DNA of 64,000 bases, from contig NZ_CP036498.1 in the NCBI RefSeq assembly GCF_018279705.1, positions 3,551,001 through 3,615,000 of the forward strand, read 5' to 3'. Position numbers and translations under genes: made by a program. This DNA comes from Tardiphaga alba. Its GTDB lineage: Bacteria > Pseudomonadota > Alphaproteobacteria > Rhizobiales > Xanthobacteraceae. Position 1 is the stretch's first letter. The number at the start of each line of letters is the position of its first letter. The notes below the pieces were generated by a model. It was not told where the DNA came from and searched no databases. It saw only the letters and a list, made by a program, of their open reading frames with translations. Below, piece by piece: positions 18,550-27,059 of this stretch.

Positions 18550-18834
18550 GGCTCGATCTCCGATGATGCGGGGATAAGCGAACCGGCGGAACTTGGTTCC
18601 ATCACCGGGAATCTATTTCCGGAATGGGGCGGCATGGAGTCGCTGAGAGGTGGGGAATAAGGCGGCGCGGCGTCCGACCAGGAATTGCTCCAGAACCACT
18701 GCGTCGCATCCGATAGCAGTCGCTTCTCATCGTCCTGATGTTCCGAGAACATTATTACTTCGGACCGCGCTTAAGCCGGAACGTCACCAGCGATGCGGGA
18801 TTGTCGCGGCGAACGTCAACCGAAGGAGACTTCC

Positions 18835-19110
18835 ATGAAGAAGATCATTGTCGGCGCCGCTTGCGCCATCCTGCTGTCGTCCGGCCTTGCCGTTGCCCAG
18901 TCCAGCCAGGGCAAAGGCGGTGCAGCGATGACAGGTGAATCCGCAGACCAGACCAAAACACCCGGTGCCGGCATGGCACCAGGCAATCAGCCCAAAGGCG
19001 CGATGACCAAGGATAATATGGGCACCAGCGGCATGTCGAAGAACAACAATATGGGCGGCGCCAACAAGAATGGCGATGGCCAGATGACCAAAGGCGGCAT
19101 GAACAAGTAA
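18835..19110 (+). CDS. Small secreted Met/Gly/Asn-rich protein
   Basis: A 91-residue protein with a textbook signal peptide (MKKIIVGAACAILLSSG, cleavage after AVAQ near residue 21) and a low-complexity mature part rich in Gly, Met, Asn, Lys and Thr. The ATG is preceded by AAGGAGAC. No Cys is present after the signal peptide. The mature part looks unstructured and could bind metal or polymer, but this is speculation. A perfect terminator follows 12 bp after the stop. Confidence 0.8.
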   Translation: MKKIIVGAACAILLSSGLAVAQSSQGKGGAAMTGESADQTKTPGAGMAPGNQPKGAMTKDNMGTSGMSKNNNMGGANKNGDGQMTKGGMNK

Positions 19111-19121
19111 TTCGACATCAA

Positions 19122-19149
19122 GGGCTGCACCCGCGTGCAGCCCTTTTCT
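19122..19149 (+). terminator. Terminator after the secreted-protein gene
   Basis: Perfect 9-bp stem GGGCTGCAC / GTGCAGCCC with loop CCGC and a TTTTCTTTT tail. Confidence 0.93.
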
Positions 19150-19161
19150 TTTCGGTCGAAA

Positions 19162-19278
19162 CTAGCTTTGGCCGAAGATCGCCCAGATGACGAATGTGAT
19201 CGCGCCAGCGAGTAACACGGCGACGATCGCCGAGAGAATTTCGTTTTCCTTGGCCTCGTCATTGCCGTCGAACTTCAC
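19162..19278 (-). CDS. 38-aa single-span membrane protein, GTG start
   Basis: A 38-residue frame starting with GTG (reads VKFDGNDEAKENEILSAIVA) and ending IWAIFGQS. The acidic first 12 residues are followed by one hydrophobic span of about 22 residues. GGGAGG lies 10-15 nt before the start. It is below usual length cut-offs and is easily missed. The shape (charged head plus one membrane helix) is typical of small regulatory membrane proteins. No function is recognised. Confidence 0.6.
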   Translation of the reverse strand: MKFDGNDEAKENEILSAIVAVLLAGAITFVIWAIFGQS

Positions 19279-19381
19279 CGACCCGCACCTCCCGATGCGA
19301 CGATGACGCGGCGGCAAACGCATCGTTCCCATCCCTCATGCAGCAACAGCGTGCATCGTGACCGGCCGACCGAGGCATCCT

Positions 19382-19783
19382 TCAGCGGGACGCGCGACGT
19401 GCCGTCATGTGTCGCAGCCGATCCACGATCAGCAGCGCGCCCCACGAGCCGAGCACGGTGATGCCGCCCATGGCTGCAAACAGAACATACTTCAACGGAT
19501 GCTGCGAGGATGCCAGCGATCCCTCGAGATGAAGCATCGGCAGGATCGCTTCCATCAGACCCATGCCGAACACGATCACCGCCGCGATCCCGCCGACAAA
19601 GGCGGCGACAAGACTGGCGATCCATCCGAGCGGGCCGCGCGCATGCGCGGCGGCATCGTGAATGCCGGTGGCCAGCATGGCGGCCAGCGCCACCATCATC
19701 ATGCCCACGGGGCCGCCGACACTCGCATCGGTGCCGAACACGCCCAGCAGAAGCATCGCCAGCATGGCGACCAGTGCGATCAT
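19382..19783 (-). CDS. Membrane protein of unknown function, 133 aa
   Basis: A hydrophobic protein with about four membrane segments: MIALVAMLAMLLLGVFG (1-17), VGMMMVALAAMLATGI, ASLVAAFVGGIAAVIVFGMG and YVLFAAMGGITVLGSWGALL. The open frame extends upstream to 19933, but that part overlaps the next small gene and is not hydrophobic or family-like, so I start at 19783. It ends with a basic tail (RLRHMTARRASR). No family recognised. Confidence 0.7.
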   Translation of the reverse strand: MIALVAMLAMLLLGVFGTDASVGGPVGMMMVALAAMLATGIHDAAAHARGPLGWIASLVAAFVGGIAAVIVFGMGLMEAILPMLHLEGSLASSQHPLKYVLFAAMGGITVLGSWGALLIVDRLRHMTARRASR

Positions 19784-19805
19784 CTTCACGACGCGATCCT
19801 TTCCA

Positions 19806-19967
19806 TCACGTGCCGAGCCACAGCGCCACGAGACCAGCCCCGATACACGCGAGAATGAACAGACAGGGGCCGAGTTCGGAGACGTCATCGAGATCGAAGA
19901 AGTCGATGGCGGCCACGCCGAGCTCGCGGACAAACGTCACGGTCGATTTGAACGCGCTCTGAACCAT
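19806..19967 (-). CDS. 53-aa single-span membrane protein
   Basis: A 53-residue frame, MVQSAFKSTVTFVRELGVAA onward, with an acidic middle (DFFDLDDVSELG) and a C-terminal hydrophobic span CLFILACIGAGLVALWLG. It ends 22 bp before the start of the 133-aa membrane protein on the same strand, so the two likely share a transcript. It is missed by length cut-offs. The acidic head plus helix resembles the 38-aa protein at 19162, though the sequences differ. Confidence 0.6.
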   Translation of the reverse strand: MVQSAFKSTVTFVRELGVAAIDFFDLDDVSELGPCLFILACIGAGLVALWLGT

Positions 19968-20165
19968 GTTGCGGATCCGGCAAAATGATTAGTCGTGTGC
20001 GACCTCATGCGGTTCAACACGCGGCGGGCCGCGCATCCGCGCAGATGAATACCCATGCGCAACGCCACCTGATGGGTCCATCAGTAAGCGTGAGGCTTTT
20101 GGTGAGGGTGCGTTACCCATAACCGCCCACCCTTCTGATGATTGGAAATCAGATTCGGTGGTCTC

Positions 20166-20435
20166 ATGAGCTGGCAGGAAGAACGCGACAGATTACTGGC
20201 CGACACGCTGGCCTTCGTTCAAAGCGTGGCGGCGCTGGCGCCCGCTGACATACCGGTACAGCAGGCCGCGCCCATGCGCTCAACCCCGCGCCTGTCGGAT
20301 GCCGACATCCACGCGCAGATGCAGAAACGGCTGGAGGCGTTTCGCAACCGGCAGCGTTTTCTCGAAATCGAACGCGAAACGCATTTCCAGATGGCGATGC
20401 AGCGCATCCGCGCCGTGACCGAGCAATGGGCCTAG
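20166..20435 (+). CDS. Small helical protein, 89 aa
   Basis: An 89-residue soluble protein. It opens MSWQEERDRLLADTLAFVQS, has a Pro-rich linker with several hydrophobics, then a long amphipathic helix with many Arg, Glu and Gln (residues 48-89), probably a coiled coil. An in-frame start at 20142 would add 8 residues. The next gene begins 35 bp after its stop on the same strand. No recognised family. Confidence 0.65.
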   Translation: MSWQEERDRLLADTLAFVQSVAALAPADIPVQQAAPMRSTPRLSDADIHAQMQKRLEAFRNRQRFLEIERETHFQMAMQRIRAVTEQWA

Positions 20436-20470
20436 GCTCTCCCCGGCCCCATGCTCCTGCCCCGTCGACC

Positions 20471-20665
20471 ATGACAGCCTATTTCAGCCGGATTGCCGCC
20501 GATCTCTGGGACGGCAAATGGGAAACCATCATCGCCACGCGCGGCGCCTGCGACCGCGAACGGCTGCATATCGAGGCCACCATTCTCTGCCTCTACGGCA
20601 AATCGCTCAGCCTGCGCGGATCGCCGGAAAAAGTCCGCGCCACGCTGGCCGCAGCGCGGGGATGA
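20471..20665 (+). CDS. Small soluble protein, 64 aa
   Basis: A 64-residue protein starting MTAYFSRIAADLWDGKWETI, with two Cys and a basic C-terminus. The first residues form a Trp/Phe-containing amphipathic helix. The open frame reaches back to 20426 inside the preceding gene, so I chose the ATG at 20471. I see no domain. It is probably co-transcribed with the 89-aa gene before it. Confidence 0.6.
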   Translation: MTAYFSRIAADLWDGKWETIIATRGACDRERLHIEATILCLYGKSLSLRGSPEKVRATLAAARG

Positions 20666-20690
20666 TGGTCGCTATCGCTTGCGGCCTTTG

Positions 20691-20969
20691 TCAGGCGGCT
20701 TGAGTGCGCCAGAGATAAGCGAGCAGCCTGACAACCGCCAGCGTGGCGAAAGCGGCCGCGCCATAGACGACGGCATTGACGACAAGGCAGACCGCCATGC
20801 CCGCCACCGCGGAGTCGCTGATGGCGCCCCAGAACAGAAAGGCCGCGCCGATGCCCGGCATCTGCCAACTCATCCACATCAGCGCATGGTCGGTCAGCCT
20901 GTCCATCACGAACAGAGCTGTCGAGACGAGCACGCCGATCACGGAGGCGATGATGAAGATGGATTTCAT
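20691..20969 (-). CDS. Membrane protein, 92 aa
   Basis: A 92-residue protein with three hydrophobic spans: IFIIASVIGVLVSTALFVMD, GIGAAFLFWGAISDSAVAG with AVCLVVNAVVYGAAAF, and LAVVRLLAYLW. It starts inside the stop of the upstream 69-aa membrane gene (ATGA, 4-bp overlap), so the two are co-translated and likely act together. No family recognised. Confidence 0.7.
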   Translation of the reverse strand: MKSIFIIASVIGVLVSTALFVMDRLTDHALMWMSWQMPGIGAAFLFWGAISDSAVAGMAVCLVVNAVVYGAAAFATLAVVRLLAYLWRTQAA

Positions 20970-21175
20970 GGGATCAACAATTCCACAAGCGCGGTGAAAA
21001 CCGGCACGACGACAACAGCCACAAGCCCGAGCGCGCCGCCGAGCAGGAGCTTCATGCGCTGCCCTCCGATCTTCGCATCAAGCCAGGTCAATGCCTTGAA
21101 CACGAGCCGGCGCGCCCCGCGCCACAGGATGGCGCGTAAAACGGGGAACAGAAGATCTTCGATCAAATGAGACAT
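20966..21175 (-). CDS. Small membrane protein, 69 aa
   Basis: A 69-residue protein: an amphipathic basic N-terminal half (with RAILWRGARRLVFKALTWLD) followed by one membrane span, LLLGGALGLVAVVVVPVFTA. It overlaps the downstream 92-aa membrane gene by 4 bp. The two form a tight two-gene unit, convergent to the 64-aa gene at 20471. Function unknown. Confidence 0.68.
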   Translation of the reverse strand: MSHLIEDLLFPVLRAILWRGARRLVFKALTWLDAKIGGQRMKLLLGGALGLVAVVVVPVFTALVELLIP

Positions 21176-21275
21176 GAACTATGGTCGCGGCAGTGCCGCG
21201 AAGGTTCATTCGTGGACCTGCGCATGACGCGCTTTGTCGTCAGCCCGTGAATGTCCGCCCGCGACATGATGGTCA

Positions 21276-21300
21276 GGAACGAAGCGGACTCCTCCTTGTT
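21276..21300 (+). promoter_or_regulatory. Candidate EcfG (general stress sigma) promoter
   Basis: GGAAC (21276-21280), a 16-nt spacer and TGTT (21297-21300), against the known EcfG consensus GGAAC-N16/17-CGTT. It ends 30 bp before the start of the PRC-barrel gene, a class often in the general stress regulon of this group. Confidence 0.5.
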
Positions 21301-21330
21301 TCACCGACACACACATCAAGGGAGGACATC

Positions 21331-21687
21331 ATGGCTCAACGTGAAACCGGCAATCTCATCGGCACCGACAAGGTGGAAGGCACCGCCGTCTATGGCAGCG
21401 ACCGCGAAAAGATCGGCTCCATCGAGCGCGTGATGCTGGAAAAGGTCAGCGGCAAGGCCTCCTATGCCGTGCTCGGCTTCGGCGGCTTTCTCGGCATCGG
21501 CGAGGACCACTATCCCCTGCCCTGGCAGGCGCTGAAATACGACACCGAACTCGGCGGCTATCTCACCAATGTGACCAAGGACCAGCTCCAGGGTGCGCCG
21601 AAATATAGCAACGAATCCGACTGGGACTGGCAGGACACCGGCCGCGCCCGCAAGGTGGACGACTATTACGGCACGCCATTCGTGTAA
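21331..21687 (+). CDS. PRC-barrel domain protein
   Basis: A 118-residue soluble protein with one PRC-barrel domain (residues 9-80): GTAVYGSDREKIGSIERVM and FLGIGEDHYPLPWQALKYD are the landmarks. The tail is rich in Asp, Trp and Tyr. Related proteins in rhizobia are often stress-induced, and a possible EcfG promoter lies upstream. The ATG has a strong GGGAGGAC site 7 nt upstream. A terminator follows. Precise role unknown. Confidence 0.88.
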   Translation: MAQRETGNLIGTDKVEGTAVYGSDREKIGSIERVMLEKVSGKASYAVLGFGGFLGIGEDHYPLPWQALKYDTELGGYLTNVTKDQLQGAPKYSNESDWDWQDTGRARKVDDYYGTPFV

Positions 21688-21710
21688 TGGCGAGCAGCGA
21701 CTGAAAACAA

Positions 21711-21737
21711 AAGGCTCCGGTTCGCCGGGGCCTTTTT
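21711..21737 (+). terminator. Terminator after the PRC-barrel gene
   Basis: Ten-bp stem AAGGCTCCGG / CCGGGGCCTT (one G-U pair) with a TTCG loop and TTTTT tail. Confidence 0.88.
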
Positions 21738-22000
21738 GTATGCTGGATGATCGGTGGAAGCTGGCGCAACCTTTCCAGCTCACCGGCATTTCCCAATGCA
21801 TATGCCGGGTGTCAACCGGCCGTAACGGGGATGATGGACGCGGCGGTTTTGCCGGTTTCTCGTCGCGACAGCAACGCATCGGTACGCGTGGCAATCTAAC
21901 CCGTTCCCGGCATATGCGCTTTTGCGACACTTGCGCGCGGAGGCGGTGAAAACGACCGATGCGAGCGGCGGAAAACGAGCCGGGAATAGCAGAAAGCGCT
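21738..22000. other. Gene-free stretch
   Basis: About 260 bp between a terminator and a convergent small membrane gene. The frames crossing it show no start signal, no recognisable protein and no hairpin of note. I see nothing functional in it. Confidence 0.5.
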
Positions 22001-22345
22001 TTATACTGGTTTCCTGCCCGCGAGCCAGGAACATAGCGCAGCTGGAATGGCTCCCATCAGCCAGACTTTTGGTGACCCCGACACGCCGAGCAGTTGACGA
22101 GCAATCAACTCGGCAAGGAGGATTGCAAACAACACCGTCACGGCCATGCGAAGATAGATCGACTGTCCGGAGAGCGACCAATCCACAGCAGCGGTCATGG
22201 ACGCAGGGACAAGCCCAATCGGGTACACATAGGCCAATGTCATGAAGATGAATCCGATTGTCGAGGCCGCCGTTGCTTCGGGCGCAAGGAAGATCGCCAG
22301 TGCGACAGGTGGAACGAGAGCCGCAAAAATCAAAAATCGCTTCAT
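22001..22345 (-). CDS. Membrane protein, 114 aa
   Basis: A 114-residue protein with about four hydrophobic segments: FLIFAALVPPVALAIFLAP, TIGFIFMTLAYVYPIGLVP, YLRMAVTVLFAILLAELIA and VWLMGAIPAALCSWLAG. The tail is basic. No domain recognised. It stands alone on the minus strand with the ldtR terminator upstream of it. Confidence 0.65.
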   Translation of the reverse strand: MKRFLIFAALVPPVALAIFLAPEATAASTIGFIFMTLAYVYPIGLVPASMTAAVDWSLSGQSIYLRMAVTVLFAILLAELIARQLLGVSGSPKVWLMGAIPAALCSWLAGRKPV

Positions 22346-22476
22346 CAGATCATCTCCAGTAGCTATTGGTCTGATCTGGAGAGATTTCGTTCAACGTCTT
22401 CAGCCGCATGCACGCGGTGTCTGCGCAAAGCGCCAGCGCTCTCCCCATCCTGCGATCCGCATTCCCTCAAAAGAAA

Positions 22477-22502
22477 AAGGCGCCCGTTGCGGGGCGCCTT
22501 TG
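22477..22502 (-). terminator. Terminator on the ldtR side
   Basis: A 9-bp stem AAGGCGCCC / GGGGCGCCTT (5-nt loop) with a TTTTTCTTTT tail on the minus strand, 113 bp past the ldtR stop. Confidence 0.85.
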
Positions 22503-22614
22503 TCGTTTGATCGGCCGTCTGCATCTTGCGTGCATTTCGGCGTTGCTTTCGGAGGGCAAAATTCCGTTAGCGGCAGTGTCGACTTGGAGGGTCGAAGTTA
22601 GAGTCCGAAAATTC

Positions 22615-23127
22615 TCAGAGGCGATACAGGATCTGGTCGGTCCAGAAGCGCTCGAGGCGATGCAGCGACTTGTTGAGGGTCGCGAATTCTTCGTTCGAGA
22701 TGCCGCCGACCTGCTCCACCGTCTTCACATGCTTGGCGTAGAGCGCCTCGACGATGTGGCGGATTTCCTGGCCCTGCTGGGTCAGGCGGATGCGGACCGA
22801 GCGACGATCGACGCGCGAACGCTGATGATCGAGGAAGCCGAGTTCGACGAGCTTCTTCAGATTGTAGGAGACGTTGGAGCCGAGATAGTAGCCGCGGGTG
22901 CGCAGCTCGCCAGCGGTCAATTCCTTGTCGCCGATATTGTAGAGCAGCAGCGCCTGCACGGAATTGATGTCGGCGCGGCCGCGGCGGTCGAACTCGTCCT
23001 TGATGACGTCGAGCAGACGGCGATGCAGACGCTCGACGAGCGTGAGAGCTTCCAGATAGAGCGGCTGGACCGGCGCCTGGCCGGGAACGAGATCGACGCT
23101 TTCCACCGTCGCAACGGACTTCATCAT
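22615..23127 (-). CDS. ldtR: MarR-family regulator LdtR
   Basis: A 170-residue winged-helix regulator. The recognition region has TAGELRTRGYYLGSNVSYNL and the wing has LGFLDHQRSRVDRRSVRIRL, both close to the LdtR proteins of rhizobia and Liberibacter, which control an L,D-transpeptidase and stress tolerance (known, from other species). No Ldt gene is adjacent. Two inverted 14-bp motifs in its promoter suggest autoregulation. The name rests on remembered family sequence, not a search. Confidence 0.85.
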   Translation of the reverse strand: MMKSVATVESVDLVPGQAPVQPLYLEALTLVERLHRRLLDVIKDEFDRRGRADINSVQALLLYNIGDKELTAGELRTRGYYLGSNVSYNLKKLVELGFLDHQRSRVDRRSVRIRLTQQGQEIRHIVEALYAKHVKTVEQVGGISNEEFATLNKSLHRLERFWTDQILYRL

Positions 23128-23154
23128 GACACTACCCCTGCTGTCGTTTTTATC

Positions 23155-23277
23155 GACTTATTCGACGAAACTTGTGTCTCGTCTGATAGGCCCAACTTAA
23201 GCGGCGGCTTTGAAGAAGCGCCTAAAAAAGACGATAAAGAGAACATGAATTTGCGAGGGTAAATCGTCGATTAAGTC
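23155..23277. promoter_or_regulatory. Paired inverted 14-bp motifs in the ldtR promoter
   Basis: TCGTCGAATAAGTC on the minus strand (23155-23168) and TCGTCGATTAAGTC on the plus strand (23264-23277) differ at one base and face each other 95 bp apart, the first 28 bp before the ldtR start. Candidate LdtR operators. Confidence 0.5.
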
Positions 23278-23281
23278 TACA

Positions 23282-23491
23282 AAAACAGGCCTTTTTTGCA
23301 GTTTTTGATTCACGATGTGAGACTGATGTTCGCATCATGTTCGCGCCCCTGTCCGGATGCGGGACAGGATCGTTCAAATGCGAAAGATTGGGGTAAGATT
23401 CCTCACCGGCCCATTAGGGTGACCGAGGGGTTACCGGGGTTAATGGGAATAAATTTCTGAAAATTTGAAGGGATTTGCGGCTGGCTGAGGG
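23282..23491. other. Gene-free stretch upstream of ldtR
   Basis: About 210 bp, less GC-rich than the surroundings, between the second motif and REPIN A2. It holds no open frame of note and no clear hairpin beyond a short GTCCGG-ATGC-GGGAC arm. Probably a spacer. Confidence 0.4.
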
Positions 23492-23581
23492 CGTAGCCCG
23501 GATGGAGCGCAGCGCAATCCGGGGACCGGCGTTTCAAAACATCGCCGGTCCCTGCATTACGCTCCGCTCCATGCAGGCTAC
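23492..23581. repeat. REPIN-like element, family A copy 2
   Basis: A 90-bp element with GTAG...CTAC ends; the right arm is a variant (TGCATTACG...ATGCAGGCTAC). It ends 4 bp after the stop of the acyl-CoA synthetase at 23586. Confidence 0.9.
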
Positions 23582-23585
23582 AACG

Positions 23586-25151
23586 TCAGGCCACGCCCCG
23601 CGTACGGCCTTCCCAATAGGGCGCGCGGAGCGCCTTGCGATCGATCTTCCCGAGACCCGTCACTGCAATCTCGGTCACGAAGTCGATGCTCTTCGGCGAC
23701 CATGGTGCACCGCGCTTGTCTTTCACATGCGCCTGCAATTCCTCGACGGAATTATTGGCACCGGCCTTCAGCACGACAAAGGCTTTCACCGCCTCGCCCC
23801 ATTTCGCATCGGGAATGCCGATGACAGCGGCGGACGCCACCGCATGATGTGCCATCAACGCATCCTCCACCTCGCGCGGATAAATGTTGAAGCCGCCGGA
23901 GATGATCATGTCCTTGGTGCGATCGACGATATAGAAGAAGCCATCCGCATCCTTCACCGCGACATCGCCGGTGTGCAGCCAGCCGCCGCGGAAAACTTCT
24001 TCGGTGGCATCCGGGCGCTTCCAGTAGCCGTCCATCACCAGCGAGCCGCGCACGCAGATCTCGCCGGGCGCACCGATGGCGACTTCGTTGAGATCGCTGT
24101 CGAGCAGCTTCACTTCCACCATCGGATTGGCGCGGCCGCAGGAGCCGAGACGGCCGGGCTTGGTGTCGTCGTGATCGATCTTGCGCATGGTCGTGATGAT
24201 CTGCGGCGCTTCGGTCTGGCCGTAGAGCTGCACGAACACATTGCCGAAGATACGCACGCCCTCGCGCAGGCGATCCGGCGACATCGGCGCGGCGCCATAG
24301 ACGATCATGTCGAGCGACGAGCTGTCGTATTTCTTGCGCAACTCCTGCGCATCGATGAGCGCATAGATCAGCGTCGGCACCAGGAAGGTCGCGGTGATCT
24401 TCTCTTCATGCACCACGCGCAGATAGGTCTCGGCGTCAAAACCCTGCACCAGTCGCGTAAAGCCGCCGCGCAGCATCACCGGGAAAATGGTGATCCCCGC
24501 GGCATGGCTGATCGGGGTCGCTGCGAGATAGCGGATGTCGCGCGGCCAGTCCCAGTCGGCAATGATGGCGAGGGACATGGCGACCACCACGCGATGCGGG
24601 TTCATCACGCCCTTTGAGCGACCGGTGGTGCCGCCCGTGTAAGAGAGCCAGCAGATGTCGTCCACATGGCTCTCGTCCACCAGCGGCTCCGGCTTGATGG
24701 CGGGCAATTCGGTGAGGAGATCGCGGACGCCATCCACCGCGCCGAAGGAATACAGATGCTTGAGGCTCGGCACGCGTGCCTTCAGCGCCTTGCCGCGTTC
24801 GGCGAATTTGCCGCCCTCGACGATCAGCACGTCGATCTCGGCGTCTTCCACGATGAAGGCGTGATCGTCCTCGGCGGCCATGGGATGCAGCGGCGTGTAG
24901 CGGATGCCCATGATGGCGGCGGCGGAGATCGCGGCCCAGGTCTCGGCGCGGTTGCCGGAGAGCACGGACAGGCCACTGGTCTTGGTCAGGCCGAGGCTGC
25001 GGAACAGGCCGATGAAGCACGCGACCACATCGCCATATTCGCGATAGGTCCAGCGCGTGGTGCCATCGGCAATGGCGGGTTGGTCGGCGTAACGGGCGAT
25101 GGCGCTGACGAGAAGGCTGCCGACGGTGCCGCCGGAACGAAGATGGCTCAC
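23586..25151 (-). CDS. AMP-dependent acyl-CoA synthetase
   Basis: A 521-residue adenylate-forming enzyme. The ATP-binding P-loop is SYTGGTTGRSKG (about 170), then the motif YGQTEAPQIIT, the hinge DMIISGGFNIYPREVED and the C-terminal catalytic Lys in TGLGKIDRKALR. It activates an acyl or aryl carboxylate to a CoA thioester in the cytosol; the substrate cannot be read. It follows the DUF6163-like gene on the same strand, with REPIN A3 between them. Confidence 0.93.
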   Translation of the reverse strand: MSHLRSGGTVGSLLVSAIARYADQPAIADGTTRWTYREYGDVVACFIGLFRSLGLTKTSGLSVLSGNRAETWAAISAAAIMGIRYTPLHPMAAEDDHAFIVEDAEIDVLIVEGGKFAERGKALKARVPSLKHLYSFGAVDGVRDLLTELPAIKPEPLVDESHVDDICWLSYTGGTTGRSKGVMNPHRVVVAMSLAIIADWDWPRDIRYLAATPISHAAGITIFPVMLRGGFTRLVQGFDAETYLRVVHEEKITATFLVPTLIYALIDAQELRKKYDSSSLDMIVYGAAPMSPDRLREGVRIFGNVFVQLYGQTEAPQIITTMRKIDHDDTKPGRLGSCGRANPMVEVKLLDSDLNEVAIGAPGEICVRGSLVMDGYWKRPDATEEVFRGGWLHTGDVAVKDADGFFYIVDRTKDMIISGGFNIYPREVEDALMAHHAVASAAVIGIPDAKWGEAVKAFVVLKAGANNSVEELQAHVKDKRGAPWSPKSIDFVTEIAVTGLGKIDRKALRAPYWEGRTRGVA

Positions 25152-25200
25152 TGTTTTCTCCCTTTGATGCGGACCGTTCTTTGCGGTCTTCGCGGAAATC

Positions 25201-25289
25201 GTAGCCCGGATGGAGCGCAGCGCAATCCGGGGACCGGCGGATCAATATGTCGCCGGTCCCTGCATTACGCTGCGCTCCATGCAGGCTAC
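25201..25289. repeat. REPIN-like element, family A copy 3
   Basis: An 89-bp element, almost identical to copy 2 (both have the TGCATTACG / ATGCAGGCTAC right arm). It ends 7 bp after the DUF6163-like stop. Confidence 0.9.
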
Positions 25290-25296
25290 AAGAAGT

Positions 25297-25773
25297 CTAT
25301 GGCGGGCGTTCCCGCGCCGCCATCCATGCCAGCGCAAGATAGGCTGCAAGAAACGCAGCCTGGAAACCAACCACGATGAGGTTGCCGCCATAGATGGTGG
25401 GAAACATCAGCTCGATCACCGCCATGGAGACCACGGTAGTGAGCCACACCACGGCGCCCCACGGCGTCGCCAGCCACAGGCCGACGGCGCTGACCAGCTC
25501 GATGACGGCGAAATAGATGGTGGCGGACTGCCAGGCCATGGACTGGGCCTCGAAGGCATCGTCCTCGGTGCCGACAAAGCCGGTCACCTGCGCCCAGTGA
25601 TAGAGGCCCTGCAGCATCGAAACGGCCGCCATGACGCGCAGGAACAGCACCAGGCGGCGGGTCCAGACGTTTTCGTCGCTTTCGATGCGCCCGGCGGAGA
25701 TCGCGGCATCGGACAGGCCGAGGTCGCGGGCGGGCTCGCGCGCGCCGACGTCGCGTGGCTTCGACTCAGGCAT
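25297..25773 (-). CDS. Integral membrane protein, DUF6163-like
   Basis: A 158-residue protein with an acidic/polar N-terminus of about 40 residues and four membrane segments (LVLFLRVMAAVSMLQGLYHW, ATIYFAVIELVSAVGLWLA, GAVVWLTTVVSMAVIELMF, VGFQAAFLAAYLALAWM). The pattern matches the small DoxX-like membrane proteins labelled DUF6163 in bradyrhizobia, from memory. Function unknown. It begins divergently from hemB, with about 200 bp between. Confidence 0.72.
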   Translation of the reverse strand: MPESKPRDVGAREPARDLGLSDAAISAGRIESDENVWTRRLVLFLRVMAAVSMLQGLYHWAQVTGFVGTEDDAFEAQSMAWQSATIYFAVIELVSAVGLWLATPWGAVVWLTTVVSMAVIELMFPTIYGGNLIVVGFQAAFLAAYLALAWMAARERPP

Positions 25774-25957
25774 CGCGCACCCGCGACGGTGCCGCCTTCA
25801 TGCGGAATTGGAACAAGGGTCGATTCATGGGTCATTTTGTGGCCCGGCGGGCCAGCGAAATCAATGCATTGCAGCCCTGCCCGTACACAGGATCGCGGTG
25901 ACGGGACCGGCCAGAAATGCTAGACTTGGAACAAGTCCAGATTGCGGACCCACTTAA

Positions 25958-27043
<1,086 letters not shown>

Positions 27044-27059
27044 GACTTGCGAGGCGGCG

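Noticed and set aside
18528..18752. 74-aa minus-strand frame upstream of the secreted-protein gene
   Set aside because: Proline- and serine-rich random-looking sequence without start signal; it overlaps the probable promoter region.
18778..18802. GGAAC at 18778 as an EcfG promoter for the secreted-protein gene
   Set aside because: No CGTT-like -10 occurs at 16-17 nt spacing.
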